This document shows positions 17,953 through 27,411 of a stretch of DNA of 64,000 nt, piece after piece; position 1 is the first letter of the stretch; each line of letters begins with the position of its first letter. This DNA comes from Actinomyces oris (GTDB lineage Bacteria > Actinomycetota > Actinomycetes > Actinomycetales > Actinomycetaceae). The position numbers were made by a program, and so were the translations under genes. Below the pieces are notes generated by a model. It worked only from the letters and a program-made list of their open reading frames with translations, made no database searches and was not told the DNA's origin. The stretch covers positions 1,302,001 to 1,366,000 of the forward strand of contig NZ_CP014232.1 of NCBI RefSeq assembly GCF_001553935.1, read 5' to 3'.

Positions 17953-19299
17953 CTACGGCCGGGCGGTGAGAACCGGGTTGTACAGGAGCCGGTTGGGTGT
18001 CGTCGGGCACTCCTCGCCCACGGCCATCGGCGCGATGAGCCGGTCGGCCCGCAGGTCCTCCAGGCGCGCCACCACGCGGTCGTGCAGCGTCCACGGGTCG
18101 ATGGTGTTGAGGTAGATCTTCGTGCCGCCCTCGAAGCCCGCCAGGGTGGAGACCCGCCACTTGAGCGTGATGTGCCAGGGCATGGGCTGGTCCACGTCGA
18201 GCGGCTTGTGGTGCCACTCCTCGTTGCTGGGCACGTCCGCGCCCGTGGCCGCGTGCAGGGCGTGCACCAGGTCGGAGACGGCGTCGACCTCCTCACGGCT
18301 CATGAGCCACGGCTCGGGCATGGCCGACGTCGAGTACACCTCCAGCGTCGGGTAGCGGTGCCCGAAGCCGGCGAAGGCCACCGCGTGCTCGTTGCTCGCC
18401 ACCAGCAGCCCCTGGTAGGCGGCGTAGTCCACCGCCATCTCGTTGTACAGGTTGGGGTTGGCCCGCACCTTCTGCAGCTCCAGCTGGCTGGTCACCCCGC
18501 GCTCGTCGATGCCCACCAGCTGCTTGTGCAGGTGGTCGAAGCTCGCCCCGGCCGGCCGCAGCCAGTTCTGGAAGACGGCCACGTAGCGCACCCACCGGTT
18601 GGCCTCGTACAGGCTGTGCATCGCGTGGATCGCCAGGCGCGTGTAGGCGCGGTGCTCGGCCACGCTCAGCGTCCCCGAGCCGGCCAGGCCCGTGGTGTCG
18701 TGAGCGTCGTCGGTGAAGTGGCGCCGGCCGATGATGACGTCATGGCCCCCGGCGAAGAAGGCCGCCAGGAAGGTGCGGCGGGTCCGCTCGTCCATCGAGT
18801 CCCAGGAGTCCGGGTCCGCGCCCGCGGCCGCCAGTTTGGTGCGCGCCACCCGCTCCACGTGCTCGACGCCGGCCGGATCGGCCAAGTAGGCCTCCATGCG
18901 CTCGCGGGCGGCGTCGGGGATCTCATAGCCGTGGTTGATGTGCCAGTAGTCGAAGGAAAGGATCTCGAAGAGGTTGGGCACCCGACGGAACTCGGCCACC
19001 GTGTCGAACAGGGCGGAGGCGGCGACGGCGTCGAGGCGCTCGAAACCGCCGTCGGCCCCGCGCACGAGGCGTGCCTTCTCCGGGGGCGTCTCCAGGTAGC
19101 GCGCCGAGCAGAAGGCGCAGCTGTGGGTGCGGTCGGCCTCCTCCAGCGGGCGGACCTCTGCCACCGGGTGCGAGATGGGGCGGTTGGCGCGGCCCGGCAC
19201 GGTCCACACCTCGGTTCCGGTGAAGGGGCTGATCTGCTTGACCGTCCCGTCGGCCAGGCGCGTGAGTGGTTCGGCGGAGGGTGAGTACGGCATGAGCAT
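17953..19299 (-). CDS. DUF4921 family protein, GalT/HIT-like nucleotidyltransferase fold
   Basis: This 448-residue cytosolic protein resembles galactose-1-phosphate uridylyltransferases. It has an N-terminal CAFC pair in a position used for metal binding in GalT and a HIT-type motif (FDHLHKQLVGID) around residue 270, where GalT has HPHGQ. A further His-rich segment (EEWHHKPLD) lies near 370. The family name DUF4921 is from memory. The middle His of the classical H-x-H-x-Q is replaced, so chemistry other than Leloir uridylyl transfer is possible. The start could be this ATG or the one two codons later. No operon partner is apparent. Confidence 0.7.
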   Translation of the reverse strand: MLMPYSPSAEPLTRLADGTVKQISPFTGTEVWTVPGRANRPISHPVAEVRPLEEADRTHSCAFCSARYLETPPEKARLVRGADGGFERLDAVAASALFDTVAEFRRVPNLFEILSFDYWHINHGYEIPDAARERMEAYLADPAGVEHVERVARTKLAAAGADPDSWDSMDERTRRTFLAAFFAGGHDVIIGRRHFTDDAHDTTGLAGSGTLSVAEHRAYTRLAIHAMHSLYEANRWVRYVAVFQNWLRPAGASFDHLHKQLVGIDERGVTSQLELQKVRANPNLYNEMAVDYAAYQGLLVASNEHAVAFAGFGHRYPTLEVYSTSAMPEPWLMSREEVDAVSDLVHALHAATGADVPSNEEWHHKPLDVDQPMPWHITLKWRVSTLAGFEGGTKIYLNTIDPWTLHDRVVARLEDLRADRLIAPMAVGEECPTTPNRLLYNPVLTARP

Positions 19300-19389
19300 G
19301 CTTCCATTGTGACGCCTTACGCCGCTCCTGCGCGCCCGGTGGCCCCGATGGCGGGCCCGGCCGGCCTCTGTGGACGGGGCGAGTCCTGC

Positions 19390-19626
19390 CTACAGGGGAA
19401 TGATCTCGATATGTCGTCGATCCTGTGACGTGAGCGCCTGCACCATGCGTCCGTCCATGGTGGCGAGAACAGCGTTGTGACGTGCTGCGAGATCCACCAG
19501 GTGCAGGTCGGTGACTTGTTTTGGGCCCTTCAGTCTCGAGAAGCTGATGGACGGCTTGGCAGGAGGGACATCGTCGACAAGGAATACGTGATCGTCAAGC
19601 AGTCGCAGGCGATCAGTGGTCGTCAT
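19390..19626 (-). pseudogene. VapC-type PIN-domain toxin remnant lacking its N-terminal half
   Basis: The 78-residue frame corresponds only to the C-terminal half of a PIN ribonuclease: VTDLHLVDLAARHNAVLATMDGRM is the typical second acidic cluster of VapC. The N-terminal half, with the first catalytic Asp, is absent; the ATG lies within the end of the antitoxin gene (14-base overlap). It is therefore most likely an inactivated toxin after internal deletion. Confidence 0.7.
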
Positions 19627-19843
19627 CTCGGTACTGCTCGATGAGCTCTGGCGTCACCACATGAGCCTGCTGGCCTGCGGGCGGGAAGAACAAGGGGATC
19701 CCGTGCCTGCTGGTGCGGCTCCCGTGGGAGATTCCCTGGAGCGCGAGATCGGACACGGCGCGTCCGAGTGACACTCCGTCGCGATGAGCGCGTTCACGAG
19801 CCAGGGACAGGACCCGGTCGTCGATCTCAAGTGTCGTCCTCAT
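19613..19843 (-). CDS. VapB-like ribbon-helix-helix antitoxin
   Basis: The 76-residue protein begins MRTTLEIDDRVLSLARERA, the strand-helix pattern of CopG/VapB ribbon-helix-helix antitoxins. It ends with a C-terminal tail that would bind the toxin (VVTPELIEQYRDDDH). The start was chosen for this family pattern; a much longer frame upstream has no relation to it. A perfect palindrome lies directly upstream. The partner toxin gene is truncated, so this is an orphan or decaying module. Confidence 0.75.
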   Translation of the reverse strand: MRTTLEIDDRVLSLARERAHRDGVSLGRAVSDLALQGISHGSRTSRHGIPLFFPPAGQQAHVVTPELIEQYRDDDH

Positions 19844-19844
19844 A

Positions 19845-19856
19845 CGATCATGATCG
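19845..19856. promoter_or_regulatory. possible operator of the VapB-like antitoxin
   Basis: The perfect 12-base palindrome cgatcatgatcg ends one base before the antitoxin start codon. Autorepression through such a site is typical for VapB proteins. Confidence 0.45.
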
Positions 19857-20037
19857 CACCAGCGCATCACGTCATCAATGAGCCGATGAACTGTTGTGGA
19901 TTCTGATGGCGGACCCGGCCGGCCGAGGTCGGGGTAGTCTCTCTGGCTCGTGCGGACCTGCGCCGGGCCCGGCCCTGCGCCCCGCACTTCCCCCCATCCC
20001 CTGCACCCCCGCACCCGACTGGAGACAAGGAGACGAT

Positions 20038-21648
20038 ATGGCCGAGGTCTTCACCTCCCTGCTGCTCATCGTCGCGGTGGCATTCGTGGCGCCGCTGATC
20101 TCCTGGACCATCCCCAAGCGGCTCGTGCCCGAGGTCGTCCTGCTCATCCTGGGCGGGATGCTCATCGGTCCCCACGGCTTGGGGCTGGCCGTCGAGGACT
20201 CCTCGATCGAGCTGCTGCGCGAGCTCGGCGTCGCCTTCCTCTTCCTCATGGCCGGCTACGAGATCGACATCAACGAGCTGCGCGGGGCGGGCGGGCGCCA
20301 CGCCGCCGTCGCCTGGCTGCTCTCGCTGGGGCTGGCCTTCGGCGCGGTCAGTGTCATCGGGGTGACCGGAGGGGCGGCGTCGGCCAACGGCATCGCCATC
20401 GCCACCGCCATGACCTCCACGGCCATCGGCACGATCCTGCCGATCCTGCGCGACCGCGGCCTGCTGCCCACGGCGGTGGGCGCCTCGATCCTCAACCACG
20501 GCGCCGTCGGCGAGGTCGGGCCGGTCATCGTCATGGCGCTGCTGCTGGGGTCGCGCTCCACCTGGGCGAGCATGGTGATCCTGGGTGTCTTCCTCATCAT
20601 CACCCTGCTCATTGTTCGCTTCACCAGCCGCGTCAAGCGCGTGGGGCGCCGCCTGGTCGAGGCCATCCACCTGGGGGCCTCGACGACGGCGCAGACCACC
20701 ATCCGCGCTACCGTCCTGCTCCTGGTGGGGCTGTGCGCCATCGCCGCCATCTTCGACCTCGACGTCATCCTGGGGGCCTTCGCCGCCGGCTTCGTCCTGC
20801 GTCACGCCCTGCCCGAGGGGGATGCCGAGTTCGAGGAGAAGCTCGACGGGCTGGCCTATGGGTTCTTCGTGCCGATCTTCTTCGTCACCTCCGGCATGGG
20901 CATCGAGGCCGGGCTCAATGCCGGGGACCTGGTCAACCTGCTGGCCTTCTTCGTACTGCTGGTGCTCGTGCGGGGCGTGCCGGTGTGGCTAGCCTCCCGG
21001 GCGGAGCGGCGCAGGGACGGCTCGCGCGCCTACTCGATACGTCAGAGCCTCCAGATCGCCGTCTACTCGACGACGGCCCTGCCCATCATTGTGGCCGTCA
21101 CCCAGGTGGCGGTCAGTGCCGGGGCCATGTCGACCTCCTTCGCCTCCACCCTCGTGCTGGCCGGGGTGCTGTCGGTGCTGGTCCTGCCGGCCGCCGGGCT
21201 GGCGCTGGGTCACCGGAGCGACCACGTGCCGGCCAACGAGGTGATGCGTGTGGTCCAGGGGCCGGCCGCTCCTGACGGGCGCACCCCCGAGGAGGCCACG
21301 GTCCCGGTCGGTGAGCATGTCTCGGAGCCGCGCCGACCGGCGTCGCCGCCTGGCGGCATCAGGCTGCCGGTGGGGGAGCGCACCCCGGCCGCAGGAGTGA
21401 AGCGGCCGGCGCAGCCCGACCTCGTGGGCCTGCCGGACCTGCGTGCGCAGACGACGCCGGCGATGGCGCGCCTGGCCGAGCTGGGGATGCACGCTCGGGG
21501 GCTGTCGCTGGAGGAGTCGCACCGCCTGGCCGCGCGCCTGGTCGAGATCGAGCAGGAGCACGCCCTGTGGCGCGAGCGCTGGCACCGCGCGCGCAGGCAC
21601 GGCGGTACCTCCCGGGCGGCTCGACGACGTCGGCCCCGCAGCGAGTGA
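20038..21648 (+). CDS. CPA2-family monovalent cation/proton antiporter
   Basis: The 536-residue membrane protein has about 12 hydrophobic segments in the first 410 residues and belongs to the Na+/H+ exchanger (KefB/CPA2) superfamily. Typical elements are VVLLILGGMLIGPHGLGL near residue 45, FLFLMAGYEIDI with the acidic residue of the third helix, and ATAMTSTAIGTILPIL. It exchanges K+ or Na+ for protons at the cytoplasmic membrane. The C-terminal 130 residues are cytoplasmic and disordered, with a short helical end; no TrkA-N domain is present. An aaggag site precedes the ATG. Repeat B2 follows the stop. Confidence 0.88.
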   Translation: MAEVFTSLLLIVAVAFVAPLISWTIPKRLVPEVVLLILGGMLIGPHGLGLAVEDSSIELLRELGVAFLFLMAGYEIDINELRGAGGRHAAVAWLLSLGLAFGAVSVIGVTGGAASANGIAIATAMTSTAIGTILPILRDRGLLPTAVGASILNHGAVGEVGPVIVMALLLGSRSTWASMVILGVFLIITLLIVRFTSRVKRVGRRLVEAIHLGASTTAQTTIRATVLLLVGLCAIAAIFDLDVILGAFAAGFVLRHALPEGDAEFEEKLDGLAYGFFVPIFFVTSGMGIEAGLNAGDLVNLLAFFVLLVLVRGVPVWLASRAERRRDGSRAYSIRQSLQIAVYSTTALPIIVAVTQVAVSAGAMSTSFASTLVLAGVLSVLVLPAAGLALGHRSDHVPANEVMRVVQGPAAPDGRTPEEATVPVGEHVSEPRRPASPPGGIRLPVGERTPAAGVKRPAQPDLVGLPDLRAQTTPAMARLAELGMHARGLSLEESHRLAARLVEIEQEHALWRERWHRARRHGGTSRAARRRRPRSE

Positions 21649-21659
21649 CGGCCTTCTCG

Positions 21660-21807
21660 CCGACGGGGACATCTCACGCGGCCGGGGACGTTCCGCTCCA
21701 GCCGGGGACGTCTCGCGCGTCCGGTGACAGGATTCCGGTCCCCGACGGCGTCGAAGGTCCCCGCCCGGAAGGACACGCACCCGGCGGCGCGGAATGTCCC
21801 CGACGGG
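21660..21807. repeat. repeat family B, copy B2
   Basis: This copy has the same orientation as B3 (26529-26668) and shares its core. The ggggac element occurs once more here than in B3. It lies between the convergent ends of the antiporter and the GPP34 gene, where it could also terminate transcription in both directions. Confidence 0.8.
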
Positions 21808-21847
21808 GCCGGAGTGGGGGCGGTGGTTCCCGGAGGGCCGACCCCGA

Positions 21848-22516
21848 TCAGCTCGACGAGGCCGCCGCAACGCTCCCTGCGGCGATGATGGCCATCGTCA
21901 CGGCCTCCACGGCCCGCTGCACCGCACGCCCCACGGGGTTCTCCCCCGAGAGCTCCTTGATCCGGCGCTTGAGCTCGCCGCGGCTGAGACCCGTCTCCTG
22001 CTGCGGCAGGACGGTTGGTGCGACACTGAGCGCCTGTAGGATCGACAGCAGGGCGACGTCGGAGGCAGTCGGCGGCTGCACCCCGCGCAGGGCGGCGTCG
22101 ATGCGTGCGCGCAGCTGCCGCTCGGGGAGGGGGTCGAGCGTGGGGTAGCTGGGGTTCAGTGACCCGAACAGCCCGCCGGTGTAGATGCGCACCACCCCGG
22201 CCGCCTCCAAGGACTGGGCGATGTTGCGGGTGGGGTTGAGCCTGCCCCAGGACACCAGGGAGGAGAATCGTTTGCCGTCCTTGGCGGGCAGGATCTCCAG
22301 GGCCCGGTCCAGGACGGGGTGCCCGGTCGGCTCGGCGCTGACGATGTAGATGCGGGGGTTGCGCTCCTCGGTCAGGCTGATACGGCCGGCCAGCAGCAGA
22401 TCGGTGAGCAGCGCCCCGGTGAGCCCGTAGGCCGGATACGTCATGCGGCTCTCCGGCTTACCGGAGTCCTTGGTCAGCAGTAGGAACAGTTCTTCACAGG
22501 TCAGCATCGCGTTCAT
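21848..22516 (-). CDS. GPP34 (Golgi phosphoprotein 3-like) family protein
   Basis: The 222-residue protein starts MLTCEELFLLL from the third internal Met; ATGs at 22516 and 22507 are both possible. The pattern AYGLTGALLTDLLLAGRI with later GR and LRARIDAALRG is typical of bacterial GPP34 proteins. Eukaryotic relatives bind phosphatidylinositol-4-phosphate; in actinobacteria the role is unknown, possibly membrane association. The C-terminus has a hydrophobic helix (VTMAIIAAGSVAAA) that could touch the membrane. No operon partner. Confidence 0.8.
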   Translation of the reverse strand: MNAMLTCEELFLLLTKDSGKPESRMTYPAYGLTGALLTDLLLAGRISLTEERNPRIYIVSAEPTGHPVLDRALEILPAKDGKRFSSLVSWGRLNPTRNIAQSLEAAGVVRIYTGGLFGSLNPSYPTLDPLPERQLRARIDAALRGVQPPTASDVALLSILQALSVAPTVLPQQETGLSRGELKRRIKELSGENPVGRAVQRAVEAVTMAIIAAGSVAAASSS

Positions 22517-22762
22517 GAATCCAGTACAACGCGCTGTCATCGGAATGTGATCCCTCCCGGGTGCGAGATCCGGACCCGGGAGGGGTCCTCCTCACGGGGG
22601 ATGCCTCCACCCGCCCGTCCGACCGGGCTACGGTCGGTCGCTCACCCCACCTCTCACCTCCCCCACGTGACCGGGTGCGAGACCGGTGTCGTTCGCGCCC
22701 AGCGTGCGATCAGCGGCCGGATGACGTCCGAAGCTGTCGTACCCCGCGTCTAACCTGGGGAC

Positions 22763-25700
22763 ATGGCTCGCGCGATTCGGCATGACGACTGGCCGGTGGA
22801 GCTCACTGATGACCAGATCATCAGTCGGGTCGGCCACCGGGCCTTTGAGCGCGGCCTGGACTACGCGCGCAAGGGGCGGGTGCGGGGTATCAGTGTCGCC
22901 GGGGACGGGGACATCATCAGCGCCCAGTCCAAGGGCTCGGGCGCGCACACCTACCAGACCATGGTCTTCCGCAAGCAGGGCGCCCGCAGCGCCCCGGCGT
23001 CCTGGGCCGGCACCTGCTCGTGCCCGGTGGGCAGCGACTGCAAGCACACGGCCGCCCTGCTCATCGCCGCGCGCACCCTGGCGCAGGCCGAGCCCGACGC
23101 CGCCGCCCCCTCCGGCGGGCCCGCCCCCTGGGAGAGCCGGCTGACCGACCTGCTGCAGGTCGAGCGGGCCCCGCGCCGTCGGATGGCCCTGGAGATCATC
23201 GACGACCCCGGCGACATGTGGGGCACCCCCGCCGGCCTGTCCATGCTGCCCCTCATCGAGGGCAAACGTGGCTGGAACCGGCAGGGCGCCGCCTGGACCC
23301 AGATCGTCTCCGGGGGCCTGGATGACGACGTCGACCCCACCGTCATGGGCGTCCTGCGCGAGCTGGCTGGCATGGCCGGCGGCTACGGCTTCTACTACGC
23401 CGACGACCGCCTGTCCCTGACGACCGCGCCCGCCCGCGTCTGGGACGTGCTGCGCCGCGGGGTGGCGGCCGGTCTGACCCTCACCACCGCCCAGCGCCAC
23501 GGCATGCCCGTCTACCTCTCCGAGGGGCTGCGCGGCGGCATCCACCTCACCCGGGAGGACGACGGCGGTATCGCCATCACCCCCGCCCTGGAGATCGACG
23601 ACGTCGAGGAGCTGCGCCGCCTGCAGGTCCCCGGACTGCGCCTGAGCTTCTCCCTCATGCCGATCGGCGACCCGGTCCACGGCTACTACACGTGGATGCC
23701 CGGGCGCGAGCTGCTCCTCATGCCGCTCGAGCCGCGCCCCACCGAGGCCCTCTCCCGGGTGCTGCAGGGCGACGGCGAGGCCATCACCATCCCGGCCGGG
23801 GACGTCGAGCGCTTCGAGACCGAGCATCTGGAGGCCCTCACCCGGGCGCTGCCGGTCCTGTCCGCCGACACCTCCATCCGCATGCCGCGGCCCACGACGC
23901 TGCGCGCCGCGCTCGCGGTCAACGTTGATACCGCCGAGCACCACCTGAGCACCGAGTGGTCCATCCGCTACGTCGGCGAGGATGGCGAGGTCCGGAGCAG
24001 TCACGCCCTGCCCGACCTGTCCGCGGCGGCCGAGGGGCACATAGAGGGCGGGACCGCCGGCCGGGACATTGACGGGGAGACCCGCCTGGCCCGCGAGGTC
24101 CTCAACCACCTCCTGCCCCTGGCCGGCCGGCACCCGGCCCTCTGGCAGCCCCTGGACCTGCGCGGCATGGCCACGGCCCGTTTCATGACAGAGACGCTGC
24201 CGGTCCTGCGCGAGCTGGAGGCCTTCGACATCGAGGTCGACGACGACGTCCCCGACTACCGCGAGGCCGACGCCGCCCCCGTCATCACCACCAGCGTCAG
24301 CGACGACGAGGACCGACCCGACTGGTTCTCCCTGTCCGTGCGCGTCCACGTGGGCGAAGAGGAGATCCCTCTGGCGCTGCTCATGGCGGCCGTGGCCGGC
24401 GGGGAGCCTGAGGTGCTCCTGGAGTCGGGCACCTGGGTGAGCATCGACCGCCCGGAGATCGAGGCCCTGGCCCGCCTCATGGAGGAGGGCCGCGAGCTGG
24501 CCGACCCGCAGGCACAGGGTGAGCTGCGGGTCAGTGCCCTGCACGCTGGCTACTACGAGGTCCTGGAGTCACTCGGCGTCATCGAGCGGGCCACGGCTCG
24601 CTGGAAGGAGCGGGTCGGGCGGCTGCTGGAGCGGGCGCGCGCCGCCGAGGCCGCGGCCGAGCCCTCCGGTGGACGGTCCGTCGGAGGTGACGACGCGGGC
24701 GGCGCCGGTGAGAGGGCCGGTGAAGGGGCCGGCGAGGCGGCCGTGCCCGCGGGGATGCGGGCGACGCTGCGCCCCTACCAGCTCGAGGGCTACCGGTGGC
24801 TGGACTTCCTGCGCCAGGCGGGTCTCGGCGGGGTCCTGGCCGACGACATGGGACTGGGTAAGACCGTCCAGGTGCTCGCCGCCGTCCAGCGCCTCATCGA
24901 GCAGCGCGAGGAGGCCCAAGGGAGCGAGCCGGCCGGCTCCGGCGGCCCCGGTGAGCCGGAGGGGACCGGGCCGGTGCTCGTCATCGCGCCGACCTCCGTC
25001 GTCGGCTCCTGGGTGGAGCAGGCCGAGCGCTTCTGCCCGGGGCTGCGGGTGCGGGCCGTGAGGCGGACGGCCGCCAAGCGAGAGGAGACGTTGGCGCAGA
25101 TCGTGGAGGGAAGCGACGTCGTCGTCACCTCCTACACGATCGCGCGCCTGTGCGAGGAGGAGTTCATCGCCCAGGACTGGGCCTGGGTGGTGTGTGACGA
25201 GGCCCAGTTCGTCAAGAACCACACCTCGGCTACCTACAAGGCGGTGCGGCGGCTGCGATCGCCGTCGACCATCGCGATCACGGGCACGCCGCTGGAGAAC
25301 TCGCTCATGGACCTGTGGGCGCTCATGAGCATCGCGGCGCCGGGGCTACTGCCCGACCCGGAGCGCTTCGGGCAGGTCTACCGCAAGCCGATCGACCGCG
25401 GGGACACCGAGGCGCTGGGGCGGCTGCGGCGCAGGATGCGGCCCTTCCTGCTGCGGCGCACCAAGGAGCAGGTGGCCGCGGACCTGCCCGCCAAGACCGA
25501 GCAGGTCCTGTCCGTCGAGCTCGGCGCCAAGCACCGCAAGGCCTACGACCAGCGCCTGGCCCGCGAGCGGCAGCGGATCCTCGGACTGCTGGAGGAGGAC
25601 ACCGCCCAGTCGCGCTTCATCGCGCTCAAGGCGCTGACCACCCTGCGGCAGATGGCGCTCGACCCGGCGCTCGTCGACGGCGAGGACGGGATGGAGCCTG

Positions 25701-26443
25701 AGGCCGCCGAGAGCGCGGGTGGCGGGGAGGCCGGCGAGGCCGGCAAGGCCACCGGCGGGACGGGAGGTTCCGGCAGGAAGACGGCCCGCGGCGCGAAAGC
25801 CGCGAGGGGCAGGGCTGCTGGCGCCCCCGCAACGGGCCGTAGGGGACCGGGGAGGCGGCCGAGCCCGTCGGCCAAGGTCGAGGTGCTGGTCGAGCACTTG
25901 GGGCCGATCCTCTCCGAGGGGCACCGCGCCCTCGTCTTCTCCCAGTTCACGCGCTACCTCTCCGGTGTGCGCGAGCACCTGGAGGCCACCGGTGTGCGAA
26001 CCGCCTACATGGACGGCTCCACCCCCGACCGGCAGAAGGTCATCGACGCCTTCCGGGCCGGCGAGGCCGACGTCTTCCTCATCTCCCTCAAGGCCGGCGG
26101 CTTCGGGCTCACGCTCACCGAGGCCGACTACGTCTTCCTGCTGGACCCGTGGTGGAACCCGCAGGCCGAGGAGCAGGCCGTCGACCGCACCCACCGGATC
26201 GGCCAGGACAAGCCGGTCATGGTCTACCGGCTCGTTTCGGCCGACACCATCGAGGAGAAGGTCATGGCCCTCAAGGAGAAGAAGGCCGAGCTCTTCGCCC
26301 GGGTCGTCGAGGGGGCCGGGGAGGCTGAGGCCGGCGGTGAGGGTGCTGGTGCCGCCGGTGGTGCGGCTGCTGCGGCGGGCTCGGGCGGACTCAGCCCGGC
26401 GGCCCTGACCGCCGCCGAGATCCGCGAGCTCATCGAGGGCTGA
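22763..26443 (+). CDS. SWIM-domain SNF2/Rad54-like helicase
   Basis: This 1226-residue protein starts with a SWIM zinc finger (CSCPVGSDCKH, near residue 85), followed by a long SNF2-associated bacterial region. The SWI2/SNF2 ATPase follows: motif I ADDMGLGKT near residue 694, motif II DEAQ near 812, ITGTPLEN, then the helicase C-lobe with LKAGGFGLTL and QAEEQAVDRTHRIGQ. Between the lobes is an Ala/Gly-rich low-complexity insert (about 25690-25860). Such proteins are ATP-driven DNA translocases that may remodel protein-DNA complexes or assist repair. The gene stands alone; repeat B3 follows. Confidence 0.9.
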   Translation: MARAIRHDDWPVELTDDQIISRVGHRAFERGLDYARKGRVRGISVAGDGDIISAQSKGSGAHTYQTMVFRKQGARSAPASWAGTCSCPVGSDCKHTAALLIAARTLAQAEPDAAAPSGGPAPWESRLTDLLQVERAPRRRMALEIIDDPGDMWGTPAGLSMLPLIEGKRGWNRQGAAWTQIVSGGLDDDVDPTVMGVLRELAGMAGGYGFYYADDRLSLTTAPARVWDVLRRGVAAGLTLTTAQRHGMPVYLSEGLRGGIHLTREDDGGIAITPALEIDDVEELRRLQVPGLRLSFSLMPIGDPVHGYYTWMPGRELLLMPLEPRPTEALSRVLQGDGEAITIPAGDVERFETEHLEALTRALPVLSADTSIRMPRPTTLRAALAVNVDTAEHHLSTEWSIRYVGEDGEVRSSHALPDLSAAAEGHIEGGTAGRDIDGETRLAREVLNHLLPLAGRHPALWQPLDLRGMATARFMTETLPVLRELEAFDIEVDDDVPDYREADAAPVITTSVSDDEDRPDWFSLSVRVHVGEEEIPLALLMAAVAGGEPEVLLESGTWVSIDRPEIEALARLMEEGRELADPQAQGELRVSALHAGYYEVLESLGVIERATARWKERVGRLLERARAAEAAAEPSGGRSVGGDDAGGAGERAGEGAGEAAVPAGMRATLRPYQLEGYRWLDFLRQAGLGGVLADDMGLGKTVQVLAAVQRLIEQREEAQGSEPAGSGGPGEPEGTGPVLVIAPTSVVGSWVEQAERFCPGLRVRAVRRTAAKREETLAQIVEGSDVVVTSYTIARLCEEEFIAQDWAWVVCDEAQFVKNHTSATYKAVRRLRSPSTIAITGTPLENSLMDLWALMSIAAPGLLPDPERFGQVYRKPIDRGDTEALGRLRRRMRPFLLRRTKEQVAADLPAKTEQVLSVELGAKHRKAYDQRLARERQRILGLLEEDTAQSRFIALKALTTLRQMALDPALVDGEDGMEPEAAESAGGGEAGEAGKATGGTGGSGRKTARGAKAARGRAAGAPATGRRGPGRRPSPSAKVEVLVEHLGPILSEGHRALVFSQFTRYLSGVREHLEATGVRTAYMDGSTPDRQKVIDAFRAGEADVFLISLKAGGFGLTLTEADYVFLLDPWWNPQAEEQAVDRTHRIGQDKPVMVYRLVSADTIEEKVMALKEKKAELFARVVEGAGEAEAGGEGAGAAGGAAAAAGSGGLSPAALTAAEIRELIEG

Positions 26444-26528
26444 GGCGCTCGACGTCGTCGGGCGCCGCCGTGGGCCGGCCGTCCCCACAGTCCTGCACTG
26501 GGGCCCGGCCCGGTTGCGCCCGGGTGGG

Positions 26529-26668
26529 GGCCTTCTGCGCGGCTGGGGACATTTTCTTTCGGCCGGGGACATGCTGCGCGTGTGGGGACGGGATTGCTGT
26601 CCCCGACGGCGTCGAATGCCCCCGCCCGGAACGACACGCACCCGGACGCGCGGAATGTCCCCGACGGG
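26529..26668. repeat. repeat family B, copy B3
   Basis: Key shared blocks with B2 are ggccttct, ggccggggac, gtccccgacggcgtcgaa, cgcccgga, gacacgcacccgg and gcggaatgtccccgacgg. The ends form ggggacat / atgtcccc. The remaining bases up to 26959 show no gene. Confidence 0.8.
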
Positions 26669-26959
26669 GAGTGATGGGGTGGGGCCGGGGCAGTCTGCGG
26701 CTATTCCCCTACTCCCTTCTGCCTCCTTCTGTGCCAGCTGGCCATCGCGTCACGGGCGCCTGCAGCGGACCCATCCACGCCGATCGGCCAGGGTTCAGGC
26801 GGTCCCCGATGCCACAGAGCCGGGACTGCAGGTGGTCTCCACAGGGCTGACAAGCCCCTGAGCGCGGCGGCTCGGGGCGGCCCGATGCTGGTGGGGCGGG
26901 CACGGCGCCCGCTGGGGAGCGGCGGTGTGCTGGTCCCCACCGACCAGAGGAGAACCACC

Positions 26960-27211
26960 ATGAGGAGACCCACCCGGACCACCTTGCGTACCCTGCGCAC
27001 CAGCGTGATGCTGGCCCGCCCGAGTGACGCCTCAACGCTGCCGGCGCTCCTGCGGCGCTTGACGAGCAAGGAGGAGGGCATGGCCACCGCTGAGTACGCC
27101 ATCGGCACCTTGGCGGCCGCGGCCTTCGCCGGCCTGCTGCTGGCGCTCATGCGCTCGGGCAGCCTGAGCGGGGCGTTGCAGTCCATCATCGAGTCGGCGC
27201 TCTCGGTGTGA
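26960..27211 (+). CDS. DUF4244 family Flp-pilin-like protein
   Basis: The 83-residue protein has a basic N-terminus, the prepilin-type junction KEEGMATAEYA and a single hydrophobic helix (GTLAAAAFAGLLLALM). This is the DUF4244 pattern found in actinobacterial tad loci, where it is thought to be the major Flp/Tad-pilus subunit. The Gly-Met junction with Glu at +5 fits cleavage by a TadV-type prepilin peptidase. An agaggaga site precedes the ATG. Two further pilin-like genes follow, but the TadA, TadB and TadC assembly genes are not in this window. Confidence 0.85.
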   Translation: MRRPTRTTLRTLRTSVMLARPSDASTLPALLRRLTSKEEGMATAEYAIGTLAAAAFAGLLLALMRSGSLSGALQSIIESALSV

Positions 27212-27411
27212 TGTGCGCCGTCATCGCAGCAGGTGGGCGCGCTCGCCCCCGAGTGGCCCGGGCACCCGGCGGTGGCCGACGTCGCCGCCCGGGTCCCGCT
27301 TCCCGCCGGCCCTCCAGCCGCGCGGAACCGCATCCCTCACCTGGTCGCCGGCCCCGTCGAGGCCGCTGGGGCGGTGACCAGGGCGGGTGCACCACAGGAG
27401 GAGAGGAGGGG

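Noticed and set aside
16906..19284. 792-residue plus-strand open frame
   Set aside because: It runs through the GST gene in the wrong frame and antisense to the DUF4921 gene; composition is low-complexity and no family motif is present.
24660..24760. Possible frameshift or gene boundary in the SNF2 gene
   Set aside because: The Gly/Glu-rich linker is in frame and the helicase motifs continue without a break.
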